A DNA stretch of 64,000 bases, from the NCBI RefSeq assembly GCF_029945685.1, contig NZ_JAQSDA010000009.1, positions 124,001 through 188,000 of the forward strand. Reading direction: 5' to 3'. Under the pieces are notes generated by a model. It had not been told where the DNA came from, searched no databases, and saw only the letters and a list, made by a program, of their open reading frames with translations. Made by a program: the position numbers and the translations under genes. Origin of the DNA: Polaromonas sp. Lineage in GTDB: Bacteria > Pseudomonadota > Gammaproteobacteria > Burkholderiales > Burkholderiaceae_C. Of the stretch, positions 34,461-42,289 are shown in pieces (the first letter of the stretch is position 1; each line of letters starts with the position of its first letter).

Positions 34461-35804
34461 ATGCAAAAATATGTCATGGACTATTTGGAAACCTTACGCA
34501 AGGCCATGACCTTTGCGAAATCAATACCGCATGTCAAGCTTCCGATGGGCCCCGAAGATTTTGGTCGAACCGGGCTGAAGTTCGCGCAGGTCAACCCCCA
34601 GCGAACGCTCGGCTTCGCCTTCCCTGGCGTGCGCCTGATGCGCAAGATGGCCGCCCACATGCATTCCAATGATCCGGTGTATATGCGGGCGGCTTCATTC
34701 CGAGAATTCGAAAAGAAGGTCGCGAACGCTGCCCTGGATCTCTATGAAGCACGCGATTCACTTGGGAGCGAGCATGTTGCTGCGATAGAGAGTGCGATCA
34801 AGCGATGGTTCGAGGAGCGCACGGCGTCAATGCAACTTCTGATTCCGTGCGCGATCCATCCGTCTCGGGCTGAGTCCTTCGCCATTGGCCCCGTCACATT
34901 CGTTCATGCGACGGACCTTGCGACCGTGGGAGTTACCGAAACTTCAGATCTCGAACTCATGGAGCGCATGTTCAGGGAGCGTGGCGGATGTTGGATCGCG
35001 TCGGTGACTATAGAAGCCGAGCAAACGCGATTGAGGGAACTAGCCGAACTCGCTGTTGATTTGGCGCTCGCGGCGCTCCACATTGCGATGCCAGAGCAGG
35101 TGATCATGTGCAGGCTGACAGGGCGAGCAAGGCATAACTGGAGTGGAGTCTGGACGAACCAGAGTGGATGGGTTTCACATGGCGTTGACAACCTTGAACC
35201 GGGCAGAACCATGTCGCCGGAGTTCTTCTCCGCTGCACTGGTGCAGATTGAACCAGTCCTGAATGAACTCGGCACGAAGATCTCATCGTTTATCAACGTG
35301 CGGAGACCGATGCCGCGGGTGGAAACTGCATGGTGTGATGCCCTTTACTGGTATCTGGAGGCAATTCAAGACGACGTCGATACGACCGCCATCGCTAAGT
35401 TCGAGATCTGCCTTGAGAACATCGCTGAAGCCGGAAGTCTTCACAAGAGTAGCAGCAAGATTAGAGCTCTGCTGCGAATTTTCTTGAGGGTGTCAGGTGG
35501 CCAGCCGATCTTGGAAGGTGGAACCTTAAGCGCAGCAGATTTCGTGTCGGAATTGGTCACCGGGCGATCCCGAATCCTGCACGGCACATCATCAACACTC
35601 AGTAGCCGCCTTCAACTTGACAGAGGCGAGGCGGGAGAAGTGGCGCGTCGGCTCTTGATGATTACTGGTCTAGGCATGAAACAATTTCTCGAAACTCACC
35701 CTGCAGAAGCCAGCATGGGGGACTATGCCAAGTGGGCAGACCGTCTCGTTAACACCGATGTCGAATCATCCAATGCCGGCGAGAACGCGGCTAGTTCGAC
35801 CTGA
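34461..35804 (+). CDS. Uncharacterised protein with a C-terminal HEPN-like (Apea-type) motif
   Basis: 447 residues. The C-terminal part contains RSRILHG (Arg369 to His374), matching the R-x4-6-H catalytic motif of HEPN ribonucleases. The preceding helices (ALYWYLEAIQDDVDTTAIAK, FEICLENIAEAG) fit the Apea-like HEPN layout. The N-terminal 150 residues are not recognised, and no membrane segment is visible. HEPN proteins often serve as RNase effectors in toxin-antitoxin and anti-phage systems. The 3' end overlaps slightly the 3' end of the minus-strand GNAT gene. Confidence 0.5.
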   Translation: MQKYVMDYLETLRKAMTFAKSIPHVKLPMGPEDFGRTGLKFAQVNPQRTLGFAFPGVRLMRKMAAHMHSNDPVYMRAASFREFEKKVANAALDLYEARDSLGSEHVAAIESAIKRWFEERTASMQLLIPCAIHPSRAESFAIGPVTFVHATDLATVGVTETSDLELMERMFRERGGCWIASVTIEAEQTRLRELAELAVDLALAALHIAMPEQVIMCRLTGRARHNWSGVWTNQSGWVSHGVDNLEPGRTMSPEFFSAALVQIEPVLNELGTKISSFINVRRPMPRVETAWCDALYWYLEAIQDDVDTTAIAKFEICLENIAEAGSLHKSSSKIRALLRIFLRVSGGQPILEGGTLSAADFVSELVTGRSRILHGTSSTLSSRLQLDRGEAGEVARRLLMITGLGMKQFLETHPAEASMGDYAKWADRLVNTDVESSNAGENAASST

Positions 35805-36969
35805 ATCCGGAGCGAGTTGCAAATTCCTGTTGCTGCGCTGTGCCGCGCCGCAGAATGAAAGCGTGCATTGCCAGTGAAATTGGAGCGGAGAGGGAGAAGT
35901 CGCCGTATCGGTCCAAGAAGGAGATCCAGCGTCGCGACATCACCCCTTGGCGGCGGTATCGCGGCGAAATCCACGCCCACATCATCTCCCACCGATTTTC
36001 ATCCTCGTGGAACCAAAAAGCGCAGGCGCCAACAATTGTCCCAGACTCATCGTTCGCGGAAAAAAGGTGGCCTTGCCAATGCGCGTCCGTGCACTTGCGC
36101 CGATCCGTCCCCGCCCATTGGATAAAGTCATATCCAAAATCGCGCTTGAATCTCGACGCACGTTCGTACATCTCACGATGCATCCACATTGGAGATGTGG
36201 TGAGAACCAGTTCCGGGTCCGGTGTCTCGGACAGACGCTCTGCGAAGTCTCGGCGCGGCGCGGGGTCAGCAAGCCGCCGGAATCTAGCGTGCTGCGTTCG
36301 ATGCTCGTCGCGCGATTGCAGATCGCCAGTCGTGTACTGATAGCCGCAGTAGTCGCAGGTGACGAAGCGGCGCGGCGCGGAGGCGCGATAGCTGACGCTC
36401 CTGGCTTCCAAGCGATAGGCCTGGCCGTCGCATGTAATGAGTTTGACCCGGACGCCTCTAGCACTTCTGATGATCTGCTCTTGCCAAGGGTTTCGCGCTC
36501 GGACGTCGGTAGCAGTCAACTCCAACTGGTAGCGATTGCGGGTGCGCTCGTAGGCCAGGATATCGAATTCGCTACTTGTGATCATTGGCTGCGCCTTGAT
36601 TCTGTCCCCTAGCGCGCTGGTCAGTGGCTGTGGATCGACCTCAAAGCCGATCCGTTCAAGTCTGATGAACAGAGATGCGGCCTGAGCCAGCGAAAGTGCC
36701 GGCATCATCAAATACTCCGAAGTGACGTACTTCGGGCGCGACAGCACCTGTTCCATCTGCAAATCCCAGTGCGGAAACATTCGCTCGAACGGAAAATTGA
36801 TCAACCGTCGATCAAAGTGGACCGCGTAGTCTTCGATCTGTGATGTGTAAAGCCAACCGCGTTCCACGATCGACGGAAGTTCTGTAGGAGGACGAATTGC
36901 TACGCGGGCGCGCCAAGGCTCACCTAGGCGCGTAAAAATCTCTTCGAGAAGATCGGGCTCGATCGACAT
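35791..36969 (-). CDS. GNAT-like protein with an Eco1/ESCO-type C2H2 zinc finger
   Basis: 392 residues. Residues 205-227 hold CDYCGY followed by D-E-H and a second H (Cys205, Cys208, His223, His227). The spacing and the CG-x-x-Y and DExxH features match the zinc finger of eukaryotic Eco1/ESCO cohesin acetyltransferases. The C-terminal 90 residues look like a GNAT domain: GTIVGACAFWF, then MMWAWISPRYRRQGVMSRRW (acetyl-CoA loop near 339-344) and FSLSAPISLAMHAF. The N-terminal 200 residues are not recognised. It lies 7 bp downstream of a small gene and is probably co-transcribed with it. Confidence 0.55.
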   Translation of the reverse strand: MSIEPDLLEEIFTRLGEPWRARVAIRPPTELPSIVERGWLYTSQIEDYAVHFDRRLINFPFERMFPHWDLQMEQVLSRPKYVTSEYLMMPALSLAQAASLFIRLERIGFEVDPQPLTSALGDRIKAQPMITSSEFDILAYERTRNRYQLELTATDVRARNPWQEQIIRSARGVRVKLITCDGQAYRLEARSVSYRASAPRRFVTCDYCGYQYTTGDLQSRDEHRTQHARFRRLADPAPRRDFAERLSETPDPELVLTTSPMWMHREMYERASRFKRDFGYDFIQWAGTDRRKCTDAHWQGHLFSANDESGTIVGACAFWFHEDENRWEMMWAWISPRYRRQGVMSRRWISFLDRYGDFSLSAPISLAMHAFILRRGTAQQQEFATRSGFRSN

Positions 36970-36976
36970 TCAGCGT

Positions 36977-37207
36977 TCAGCGAGCATTTCCTGCCGCGAT
37001 TGCGGGCAGGGCGGGGTCAATCCCCGCGAAGTTCGCCGTCAGCAGGGGAGCGAGTACGCGACTGGGCTTGTCCATATTGGAGAACGTTTGTTCTATGCGC
37101 TCGCATTGGGCATAGTCCGTGCCCGCGATCCGCTTTGCATCGTCCGAGACGCCGGCGTTCCCAAGCAGCCAGGTTAGAAATCCTGCGTAGTCCGTCACTG
37201 TGGTCAT
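36977..37207 (-). CDS. Small hypothetical protein upstream of the zinc-finger GNAT gene
   Basis: 76 residues from the ATG at 37207 (MTTVTDYAGFLTWLLGNAG); an earlier in-frame start at 37273 is possible. It is probably helical and has no recognised motif. It ends 7 bp before the GNAT gene start on the same strand, so the two are likely an operon and perhaps a partner pair. Confidence 0.45.
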   Translation of the reverse strand: MTTVTDYAGFLTWLLGNAGVSDDAKRIAGTDYAQCERIEQTFSNMDKPSRVLAPLLTANFAGIDPALPAIAAGNAR

Positions 37208-37307
37208 ATCAGCCTTAAAGATTGCGTCGATTGGGGCTGTGTGGCCGGTCTTGGTAGCCCGCTGGGACAGCAATAGGCCGATTCTCGTCCAAGGCGTTCG
37301 CTACAGG

Positions 37308-37336
37308 AAAAGGGCCAGCAAATTGCTGGCCCTTTT
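37308..37336. terminator. Strong bidirectional intrinsic terminator
   Basis: AAAAGGGCCAGCAA, one base, then the exact complement ending CCCTTTT. It has A and T runs on both sides and can stop transcription from either direction. It lies just downstream of the small secreted-peptide ORF on the minus strand. Confidence 0.85.
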
Positions 37337-37350
37337 CTCATCTTGCAACC

Positions 37351-37488
37351 TCAAGGGGCATAAGGATAGACCGAGTGAACTTCACCTGCTGACGCGACGG
37401 CCAGACATGCAGACAGAGCCACTGCACGCAGAGGAAGGCGGAAGCATGCTTCCAGTTTTGAATCGAATGAAGCGTTAAAACGGATCAT
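37351..37488 (-). CDS. Tiny secreted-peptide-like ORF
   Basis: 45 codons starting at ATG 37488 with a strong AAGGAGG five to six bases upstream, and followed 15 bp after its stop by the terminator at 37308-37336. The product has a basic N-region, a hydrophobic core (AVALSACLAVASA) and a possible signal-peptidase site before a tail of about 11 residues (GEVHSVYPYAP). A good ribosome-binding site and its own terminator argue for a real gene. It may encode a small secreted peptide or simply a tiny exported protein. Confidence 0.45.
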   Translation of the reverse strand: MIRFNASFDSKLEACFRLPLRAVALSACLAVASAGEVHSVYPYAP

Positions 37489-38133
37489 AGGAACCTCCTT
37501 CTTTGTAACTGTGGTCTGTTGATTGGATGGCTGGGGGTTATCGCGCTGCCGCTTTTCAGCGGCTTGCGGCTTCTGACGTTGGATCGTGCGATAGTCGCAT
37601 CGGTATGGTTGATGAGCCTGCCGCGCACATTGACCCTGTCTGAATTGGCCGTCGGCCCCAGCCTTATACCTCCTGAACAAAGCGAGGGCAGAATTATATC
37701 CAAGCTAGCCGTTCTATGGACGGATCTGTGCGGGCTTTGCAGACGTTCCCAGTGTCGACACGGGCGACCAGTGCCCCGCATCAGGTAGACGGCTGGACTG
37801 GCCCAAGGTCTTAGGAGTACAGGGTTTTACCGCCGCAGCTTTGGTCCTCTGTCCTCTAATCTCCGACGGGGGAATTTGGGGTGGCTTGACCGGCCCGTTG
37901 GCGCGCCAGAACGAATGCTGGATAATCTTGTTGGGTGGCTGAGATGTCGGTGGTTAGAAGCTTCGATTTCCGGTCCGCTTTCGGTCGGTTTGGTGTACCC
38001 CAACGTGTACCCTCGCGATAGGACGAATTGGTGAAGGTGAGTGGTGGTGCGGGCTGTGGCGCGTTATTCGATCCAGCCCCAGGCCACCAGAACAGTTTCC
38101 TCGTTAACCAACTGACCAGCGAGGCAGTTACCA
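37489..38133. other. Non-coding stretch at the right ICE boundary
   Basis: About 640 bp without a convincing gene on either strand; the frames present are short and low in quality. It includes the tRNA 3' fragment at 38067-38089 and leads into the terminator at 38134. It is probably the junction between the mobile element and the chromosome. Confidence 0.4.
38067..38089 (+). pseudogene. 3' fragment of a tRNA gene (att-like remnant)
   Basis: The 23 bases from TTCGATC run as a T-loop (TTCGATC), a 5-nt T-stem strand (CAGCC), a 7-nt acceptor strand (CCAGGCC), discriminator A and CCA. The order and lengths are exactly those of a tRNA 3' end. The sequence to the left does not pair with the T-stem, so the rest of the tRNA is missing. 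The acceptor strand resembles tRNA-Phe of betaproteobacteria, from memory. Integrases often use tRNA 3' ends as attachment cores. Confidence 0.5.
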
Positions 38134-38162
38134 AAATGCGGCCCCTTAAAGGCCGCATTTTT
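38134..38162. terminator. Intrinsic terminator after the tRNA fragment
   Basis: AAATGCGGCC / GGCCGCATTT stem with a 7-base loop and a T run. Its place 45 bp after the CCA end fits the original terminator of the tRNA gene. Confidence 0.8.
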
Positions 38163-38455
38163 GCTTTCTGGCGCAGTTTTTGACCTCCACCTCAAAACGG
38201 ACACTCTCCGGGGCTCCAGCGGGTTATTCCGGGTTATGCCGGCACACCTCAAACAAATTCAGGTTGATGGATGTCGCGCCGGTAGATGTCAACCTCAGGG
38301 CGTACAGGAAGCGGGGCAACACGCCGGCATGATGAAGTGCGTGCGACGACGTGGATCAGGCGCTGACCGTTGGCCCTGGTCGCGACCGTGCCGAATAAGT
38401 GTATATTCGAAATTATTGAACAATACCGGCATCCTTCGGGGCTGACTCGACATCT
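38163..38455. promoter_or_regulatory. soxR upstream region with ATATTC motif
   Basis: About 290 bp with no gene. ATATTCGAA at 38403-38411, followed by ATTATTGAACAAT, gives an imperfect dyad about 50 bp before soxR. Similar ATATTC motifs recur in other sox intergenic regions (40994-41002, 42180-42188, 45501-45524), so this is a candidate SoxR autoregulatory operator. Confidence 0.45.
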
Positions 38456-38803
38456 ATGGATAAGCTTGCTAGCAGAATAAATCCACCTTCAATCACCGAG
38501 TCTGATCAGGTTTTTGAGTCTGCTGCCGAACTTTTTCGGGCCATGTCAGCGCCCATGCGGCTGAAGATCATCAGCAGTCTGTGCAACGGCGAGAAAAACG
38601 TCAGCCAGCTGCTCATGGAAATCGACACCACCCAGCCCAATATGTCCCAGCACCTCAACACGCTTTATCAGAGCGGCGTCATCGGCAAGCGCCGCGAGGG
38701 CGTGCAGATTTTTTACCGGATCATCAACGATCGCGTCGTGACCCTGTGCCGGGCCATCTGCACCCAGATTGCGATCGAGACGGAGTACGAAAACGGCCGC
38801 TGA
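38456..38803 (+). CDS. soxR: SoxR, ArsR-family regulator of sulfur oxidation
   Basis: 115 residues with an ArsR-type winged helix (helix-turn-helix about residues 49-72, KNVSQLLMEIDTTQPNMSQH). Cysteines at 43, 98 and 102 suit the dithiol persulfide sensing known for SqrR/BigR/SoxR-type repressors (Cys43 in helix 2-3 and a Cys near the C-terminal helix). Divergent from the DsrE/soxF/soxE genes and near the rest of the cluster, it probably represses sox genes until sulfane sulfur is present. Confidence 0.8.
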   Translation: MDKLASRINPPSITESDQVFESAAELFRAMSAPMRLKIISSLCNGEKNVSQLLMEIDTTQPNMSQHLNTLYQSGVIGKRREGVQIFYRIINDRVVTLCRAICTQIAIETEYENGR

Positions 38804-38812
38804 GCCCCTGCA

Positions 38813-39265
38813 TCAGGGCTTGATGTAGACGAAACCTTCCCGGGCTTGCAGGTTGGCGGCTTCTGCAACGCCGGAAGGAACCACTTTGGCTTCCATGAGC
38901 AGTTTGTCCGGCGAAATATTGCGCGTTGTCAGCGTGTTGTTGCAGACCCGGAATTCGACACCACGACCGGCCAGTGTGCTGACGATGGAACTGAACTCGC
39001 GCCCACGACTGTCCTTGGCGTCCTGCAGCATGAAATCAATACCCGGACCGTTGGTGACCACCACAATCCTGGCTTTGGGATCCGCGTTCAAATGGTTCTG
39101 GATGTTGTTCAGTGCTGCGGCAGCAGTTTCGACGCCCGTGGTGAGGTGATACACCGCCTTGACGGGCTGGGACGCCTGAACGCCCTGGGCGTTGGCGGTG
39201 GCGCAGCCCGTGAGAGTGCTTGCTGAAAACGCCACGATGGCCATTGAAAGAATAAGTCTGTGCAT
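38813..39265 (-). CDS. DsrE-family periplasmic/lipoprotein
   Basis: 150 residues from ATG 39265. The N-terminus is an exported signal with a possible lipobox (ASTLTGCATA, Cys21). The rest has the DsrE/DsrF-like pattern (VKAVYHLTTGVETAAAAL, then ARIVVVTNGPGIDFML, and VEFRVCNNTL with a conserved-looking cysteine). Such proteins handle protein-bound sulfur. It lies last in the leftward soxE-soxF set, and a terminator-like hairpin separates it from soxF. The exact role is unknown. Confidence 0.7.
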   Translation of the reverse strand: MHRLILSMAIVAFSASTLTGCATANAQGVQASQPVKAVYHLTTGVETAAAALNNIQNHLNADPKARIVVVTNGPGIDFMLQDAKDSRGREFSSIVSTLAGRGVEFRVCNNTLTTRNISPDKLLMEAKVVPSGVAEAANLQAREGFVYIKP

Positions 39266-39271
39266 GAGTCG

Positions 39272-39303
39272 TCCCCAAAAAAAATGAACCCCGGCAAGTG
39301 CCG
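39272..39303 (-). terminator. Terminator-like hairpin between soxF and the DsrE-like gene
   Basis: On the minus strand CCCCGGCA-CT-TGCCGGGG (39303 to about 39286) is followed by TTCATTTTTTTT. It lies only 6 bp upstream of the DsrE-like ATG and after the soxF stop, so it should reduce expression of the last gene rather than end the operon cleanly. Confidence 0.7.
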
Positions 39304-39350
39304 GGGAAGGTGGAAGGTGAAGGGTGAGGGCAAACAAGTTGCCAAGCTCC

Positions 39351-40628
39351 TTACAGCAGTGTATCGGCCCAGATGTTCTGCGCCCAGTTCCAGGCGTACA
39401 CGCCTTCCAGCTCATTGGGCGCGGCAGAGACCCCTCCCGACCCGGCCACCGTCTTGAACGTTTTTTCGGCGGCCACATACTGGTGGACAGACGCCACATG
39501 AACGACCAGTTTGTCGTTGACGAAGCTGTAGCAGGTGTTGGTCAGTACCGGCTGCGGGTTGATTTCCAGGCCCGAGAGCTGGGCGACCACGGCAGCGGCA
39601 ACGACTTTTCCATGCGAGTTGGCCATGTGGCCGGACTTGGGCATCAGTGGCGCGGAAAGTGTTGAATCGCCAATGATGTGGACGTCTTTGGCGGCGGTGG
39701 ATTCAAACGTCAGGTAGTTGACATCGCACCAGCGCTTGTTGGCATTGGCCAGGCCTGACCGCACGGCAATGGCGCCAGCACTCATGTCCGGCAGTACGTT
39801 GAGCACCTGGGCCCTGACGTCGTCCTGAACATCGAACTTGACCGTGTTTGTCCGCACATCGACTGCAATGGCTTTGTGTCCGCCTCGGTACTCCAGCATG
39901 CCCTGGTAGTTCTCGGCCCAGAACTTCTTGAACAACGGGCCCTTGGAGGTGACGTCCGGATTGGCATCCAGAATCAGGACTTTTGATTTTGGCTTGGCTT
40001 TCTTGAAGTAGCTGGCCACCTGGCTCGCGCGCTCATAGGGCCCTGGCGGGCAGCGGTAGGGGGCCAGGGGAATGGTGATGGCATACACACCGCCGTCGGG
40101 CATGGCTTCGAGCTGGCGACGCAGCGCCAGGGTTTCCGGGCCCGCTTTCCAAGCCTGCAAAATTTGCCCCGACGCACTGGCGGCCTGCAGCCCTTCGATG
40201 CTGTTCCACATCAGGTCGATACCGGGAGACAGGATCAGCTTGTCATAACCGATGGTGGCGCCACCTGCCAGCGTCACGGTCTTCCTGGCGGCATCAATGG
40301 TGCTGACCATGTCCCTGACAACGGTGACACCGTGTCTGCCGCTGAGTTTGTCGTAGGGTGTGGTGATCTCGCCCATGGTCCTGGAGCCGCCGACCACCAG
40401 ATTGGAGATCGGGCAGGAAACGAAGTTGGAGTTGGGCTCGACCATCACCACATCGATCTTGTAGTCTGACAACAGGCGAACATACTTGGCCGCTGTCGCG
40501 CCGCCGTAGCCGCCGCCAATGACGAGCACCTTGGCCCGGTTGGGGATGGTGCCCGTGGTGGCACAGCCCACCATGCTGCCCAGCGTGCCGAGAGCCAGCG
40601 ATGCCTGGACAAAATTGCGTCTTTTCAT
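39351..40628 (-). CDS. soxF: SoxF/FccB, flavoprotein of flavocytochrome c sulfide dehydrogenase
   Basis: 425 residues with a signal region (RRNFVQASLALGTLGSMVGC, Tat-like). The FAD dinucleotide-binding motif is VLVIGGGYGGATAAK (about 34-48), and NSNFVSCPISNLVVGG follows. The redox cysteines expected in FccB appear in YRCPPGPYER and in VLTNTCYSF. It oxidises sulfide in the periplasm and passes electrons to the small cytochrome c encoded 14 bp upstream. Length is normal. Confidence 0.88.
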   Translation of the reverse strand: MKRRNFVQASLALGTLGSMVGCATTGTIPNRAKVLVIGGGYGGATAAKYVRLLSDYKIDVVMVEPNSNFVSCPISNLVVGGSRTMGEITTPYDKLSGRHGVTVVRDMVSTIDAARKTVTLAGGATIGYDKLILSPGIDLMWNSIEGLQAASASGQILQAWKAGPETLALRRQLEAMPDGGVYAITIPLAPYRCPPGPYERASQVASYFKKAKPKSKVLILDANPDVTSKGPLFKKFWAENYQGMLEYRGGHKAIAVDVRTNTVKFDVQDDVRAQVLNVLPDMSAGAIAVRSGLANANKRWCDVNYLTFESTAAKDVHIIGDSTLSAPLMPKSGHMANSHGKVVAAAVVAQLSGLEINPQPVLTNTCYSFVNDKLVVHVASVHQYVAAEKTFKTVAGSGGVSAAPNELEGVYAWNWAQNIWADTLL

Positions 40629-40642
40629 GTTGTTGCTCCGGC

Positions 40643-40963
40643 TCAGCGCTTGGTCGCGGCGAAATAGGTGGCAATGCTGTCGATCTGCTGATCGGTAAAG
40701 CCCTTGCTGAGCTGGTGCATTACCGTGGCCGGTCGCGAGCCATCCTTGAAGGCCTTGAATTGCATGACCATGTAGCTTTTGGGCATGCCAACCAGAGAAG
40801 GAATGGCCGAGCCATCCACCGTGCGGCCATCGGTGCCATGGCAGTTGGCGCAGGTCGCGGCGAGGGCGCGCGTGTGCAGGATGGCACTTGCATCCTGAGC
40901 CAACGTGGCGCTTGCCGCGCCTCCCATGAGCAAAGCTGCCGCAAGTTGAATCCTCGTGCGCAT
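40643..40963 (-). CDS. soxE: SoxE/FccA-like monoheme cytochrome c
   Basis: 106 residues: signal peptide (cleavage about after TLAQ), heme motif CANCH (38-42) and a likely methionine ligand in PKSYMVMQF. It lies immediately before soxF on the same strand and is the expected electron acceptor of the SoxF flavoprotein. The FccA name would also fit. An ATATTC motif lies upstream at 40994-41002. Confidence 0.82.
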   Translation of the reverse strand: MRTRIQLAAALLMGGAASATLAQDASAILHTRALAATCANCHGTDGRTVDGSAIPSLVGMPKSYMVMQFKAFKDGSRPATVMHQLSKGFTDQQIDSIATYFAATKR

Positions 40964-40993
40964 GGCCGGTCTCCTCGGTTAGATATCAATCAA

Positions 40994-41002
40994 CATGAAT
41001 AT
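40994..41002 (-). promoter_or_regulatory. Candidate SoxR-type operator upstream of soxE
   Basis: Minus-strand ATATTCATG about 30 bp upstream of the soxE start, identical to the motif at 42180-42188. It is one of several recurrences in this cluster. Confidence 0.4.
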
Positions 41003-41055
41003 AGCGAAAGCATCACCCGATGTACCGCGGGTAAACACGCACTGCCTCAGGCGTA

Positions 41056-42150
41056 TCAGGGCGCAGTGAGCGCGGGCTGTTCCGGGGCCGTGTGCTGGCC
41101 GCTGGGCTTGCCGTCCAGCAGGCGATCCGTCAGGCCTGCGCCGGCCCACATGCCGACCAGGGCGATCCAGGCCGTCAATGCGAAAATGGATCCACCGGTG
41201 ATGCCCGCACCGATGGCGCAGCCGCCTGCCAGCATGGACCCGAAACCCATGAGTACGGCGCCCGCGATATAGCGGCGCATGCCGTAGCCGTCGGTGAACC
41301 CTTCCAGTTTCAGGTCCTTTCCGACCCAGGCGCCAATGAACGAACCCAGGAACACGCCCGGTAGCAGTCCAAAGTCAAACCCGATGGCTGGGGCCGGCGA
41401 AGACAGCACCCGCATCAGCCATTCGGCGGAAGGGCCACTGAAGGTCAGGCCCTGAATCTGCACCACCTGAAAAGAGCTCGCAGACACCATGTAGGTGTAG
41501 CCCCATGCGGCCGCCACCATCAGGCCTGCGCCGATGCCGCCAATCCATTTCCACAGGCCCCAGCCGCTACGTACCGCGAAGAAAAGCGCAGCCGCCAGCC
41601 ACACCAGGCCGAAAAGAAGTCCGCCCCAGTGGCCTGCGCCGGTGATGGCCAGCAGGTCACGTGAGGGACCGCCGTCCACGGTCCACCAGGCGCTGATGGC
41701 GTTGCGCAGGGGGGCCAGCGATCCGGAGAGCGAGGCTTGCGCGGTGACTGCAAAGATCAGGCCTGACAGCAATGCCCGCAAATTGCCGTTCGCGGACAAA
41801 ACCAGCAAACGACTGGCGCAGCCCCTGGTCATGATCATGCCGGCGCCAAACAGCAGGCCGCCGACCAGCGCCCCCGAGAGGCTACCGCGCGTGGCGATCT
41901 GGCGCGCGGTGCTCACGTCCAGTGACTGCGTCAGGATGAGCAGTTGAACGCCGACCACGGCGCTTGAAAACGCAAGCAGCCAAACGGAAAGCTTCTCACC
42001 GAATGTCCGATGCCAGAACTCGATGGCGGCCGCCCGCAGACAAAACTTCGACCGCTGGGCAAAAAAGCCAAAAAGGACGCCGATGACCAGTCCTCCAGCT
42101 GCCAGCGCCGCGCTTTCCCCGTAGCGCTCAAGAAGGGTTGCCAGGTTCAT
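41056..42150 (-). CDS. soxT: YeeE/YedE-family (SoxT-like) sulfur-compound transporter
   Basis: 364 residues from ATG 42150 (MNLATLLERYG), with about nine or ten membrane spans. The paired YeeE/YedE motifs are visible: RSKFCLRAA near the N-terminus, GAGMIMTRGCASR and the second repeat GFGSMLAGGCAIGAGITGGS, each carrying the conserved cysteine. These proteins import thiosulfate or sulfane-sulfur species, and one named SoxT occurs in sox clusters. It is leftward with soxE and soxF. Confidence 0.78.
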   Translation of the reverse strand: MNLATLLERYGESAALAAGGLVIGVLFGFFAQRSKFCLRAAAIEFWHRTFGEKLSVWLLAFSSAVVGVQLLILTQSLDVSTARQIATRGSLSGALVGGLLFGAGMIMTRGCASRLLVLSANGNLRALLSGLIFAVTAQASLSGSLAPLRNAISAWWTVDGGPSRDLLAITGAGHWGGLLFGLVWLAAALFFAVRSGWGLWKWIGGIGAGLMVAAAWGYTYMVSASSFQVVQIQGLTFSGPSAEWLMRVLSSPAPAIGFDFGLLPGVFLGSFIGAWVGKDLKLEGFTDGYGMRRYIAGAVLMGFGSMLAGGCAIGAGITGGSIFALTAWIALVGMWAGAGLTDRLLDGKPSGQHTAPEQPALTAP

Positions 42151-42179
42151 GACGGTTTCCAATAGTTCAGTATTAGCTT

Positions 42180-42188
42180 ATATTCATG
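42180..42188 (+). promoter_or_regulatory. Candidate SoxR-type operator in the soxT/MBL divergent promoter
   Basis: ATATTCATG in the 140-bp region between the divergent soxT-like and metallo-hydrolase genes, preceded by TTAGCTT. It could serve both directions. Confidence 0.4.
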
Positions 42189-42289
42189 GTAAGTTCAGTG
42201 AGGCGATTGCCTTTTGATCTTGCTCAAGCTCCCGGCGTCGATCCGGGCGGGCGAGCCAGGCGATCGATACACTCCTGCTGGGGACACGC

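Noticed and set aside
37856..38252. Minus-strand frames ending in WPGAGSN-like and AWGWIE-like sequence as genes
   Set aside because: Such translations arise from reading through a tRNA 3' end, which is present at 38067-38089.
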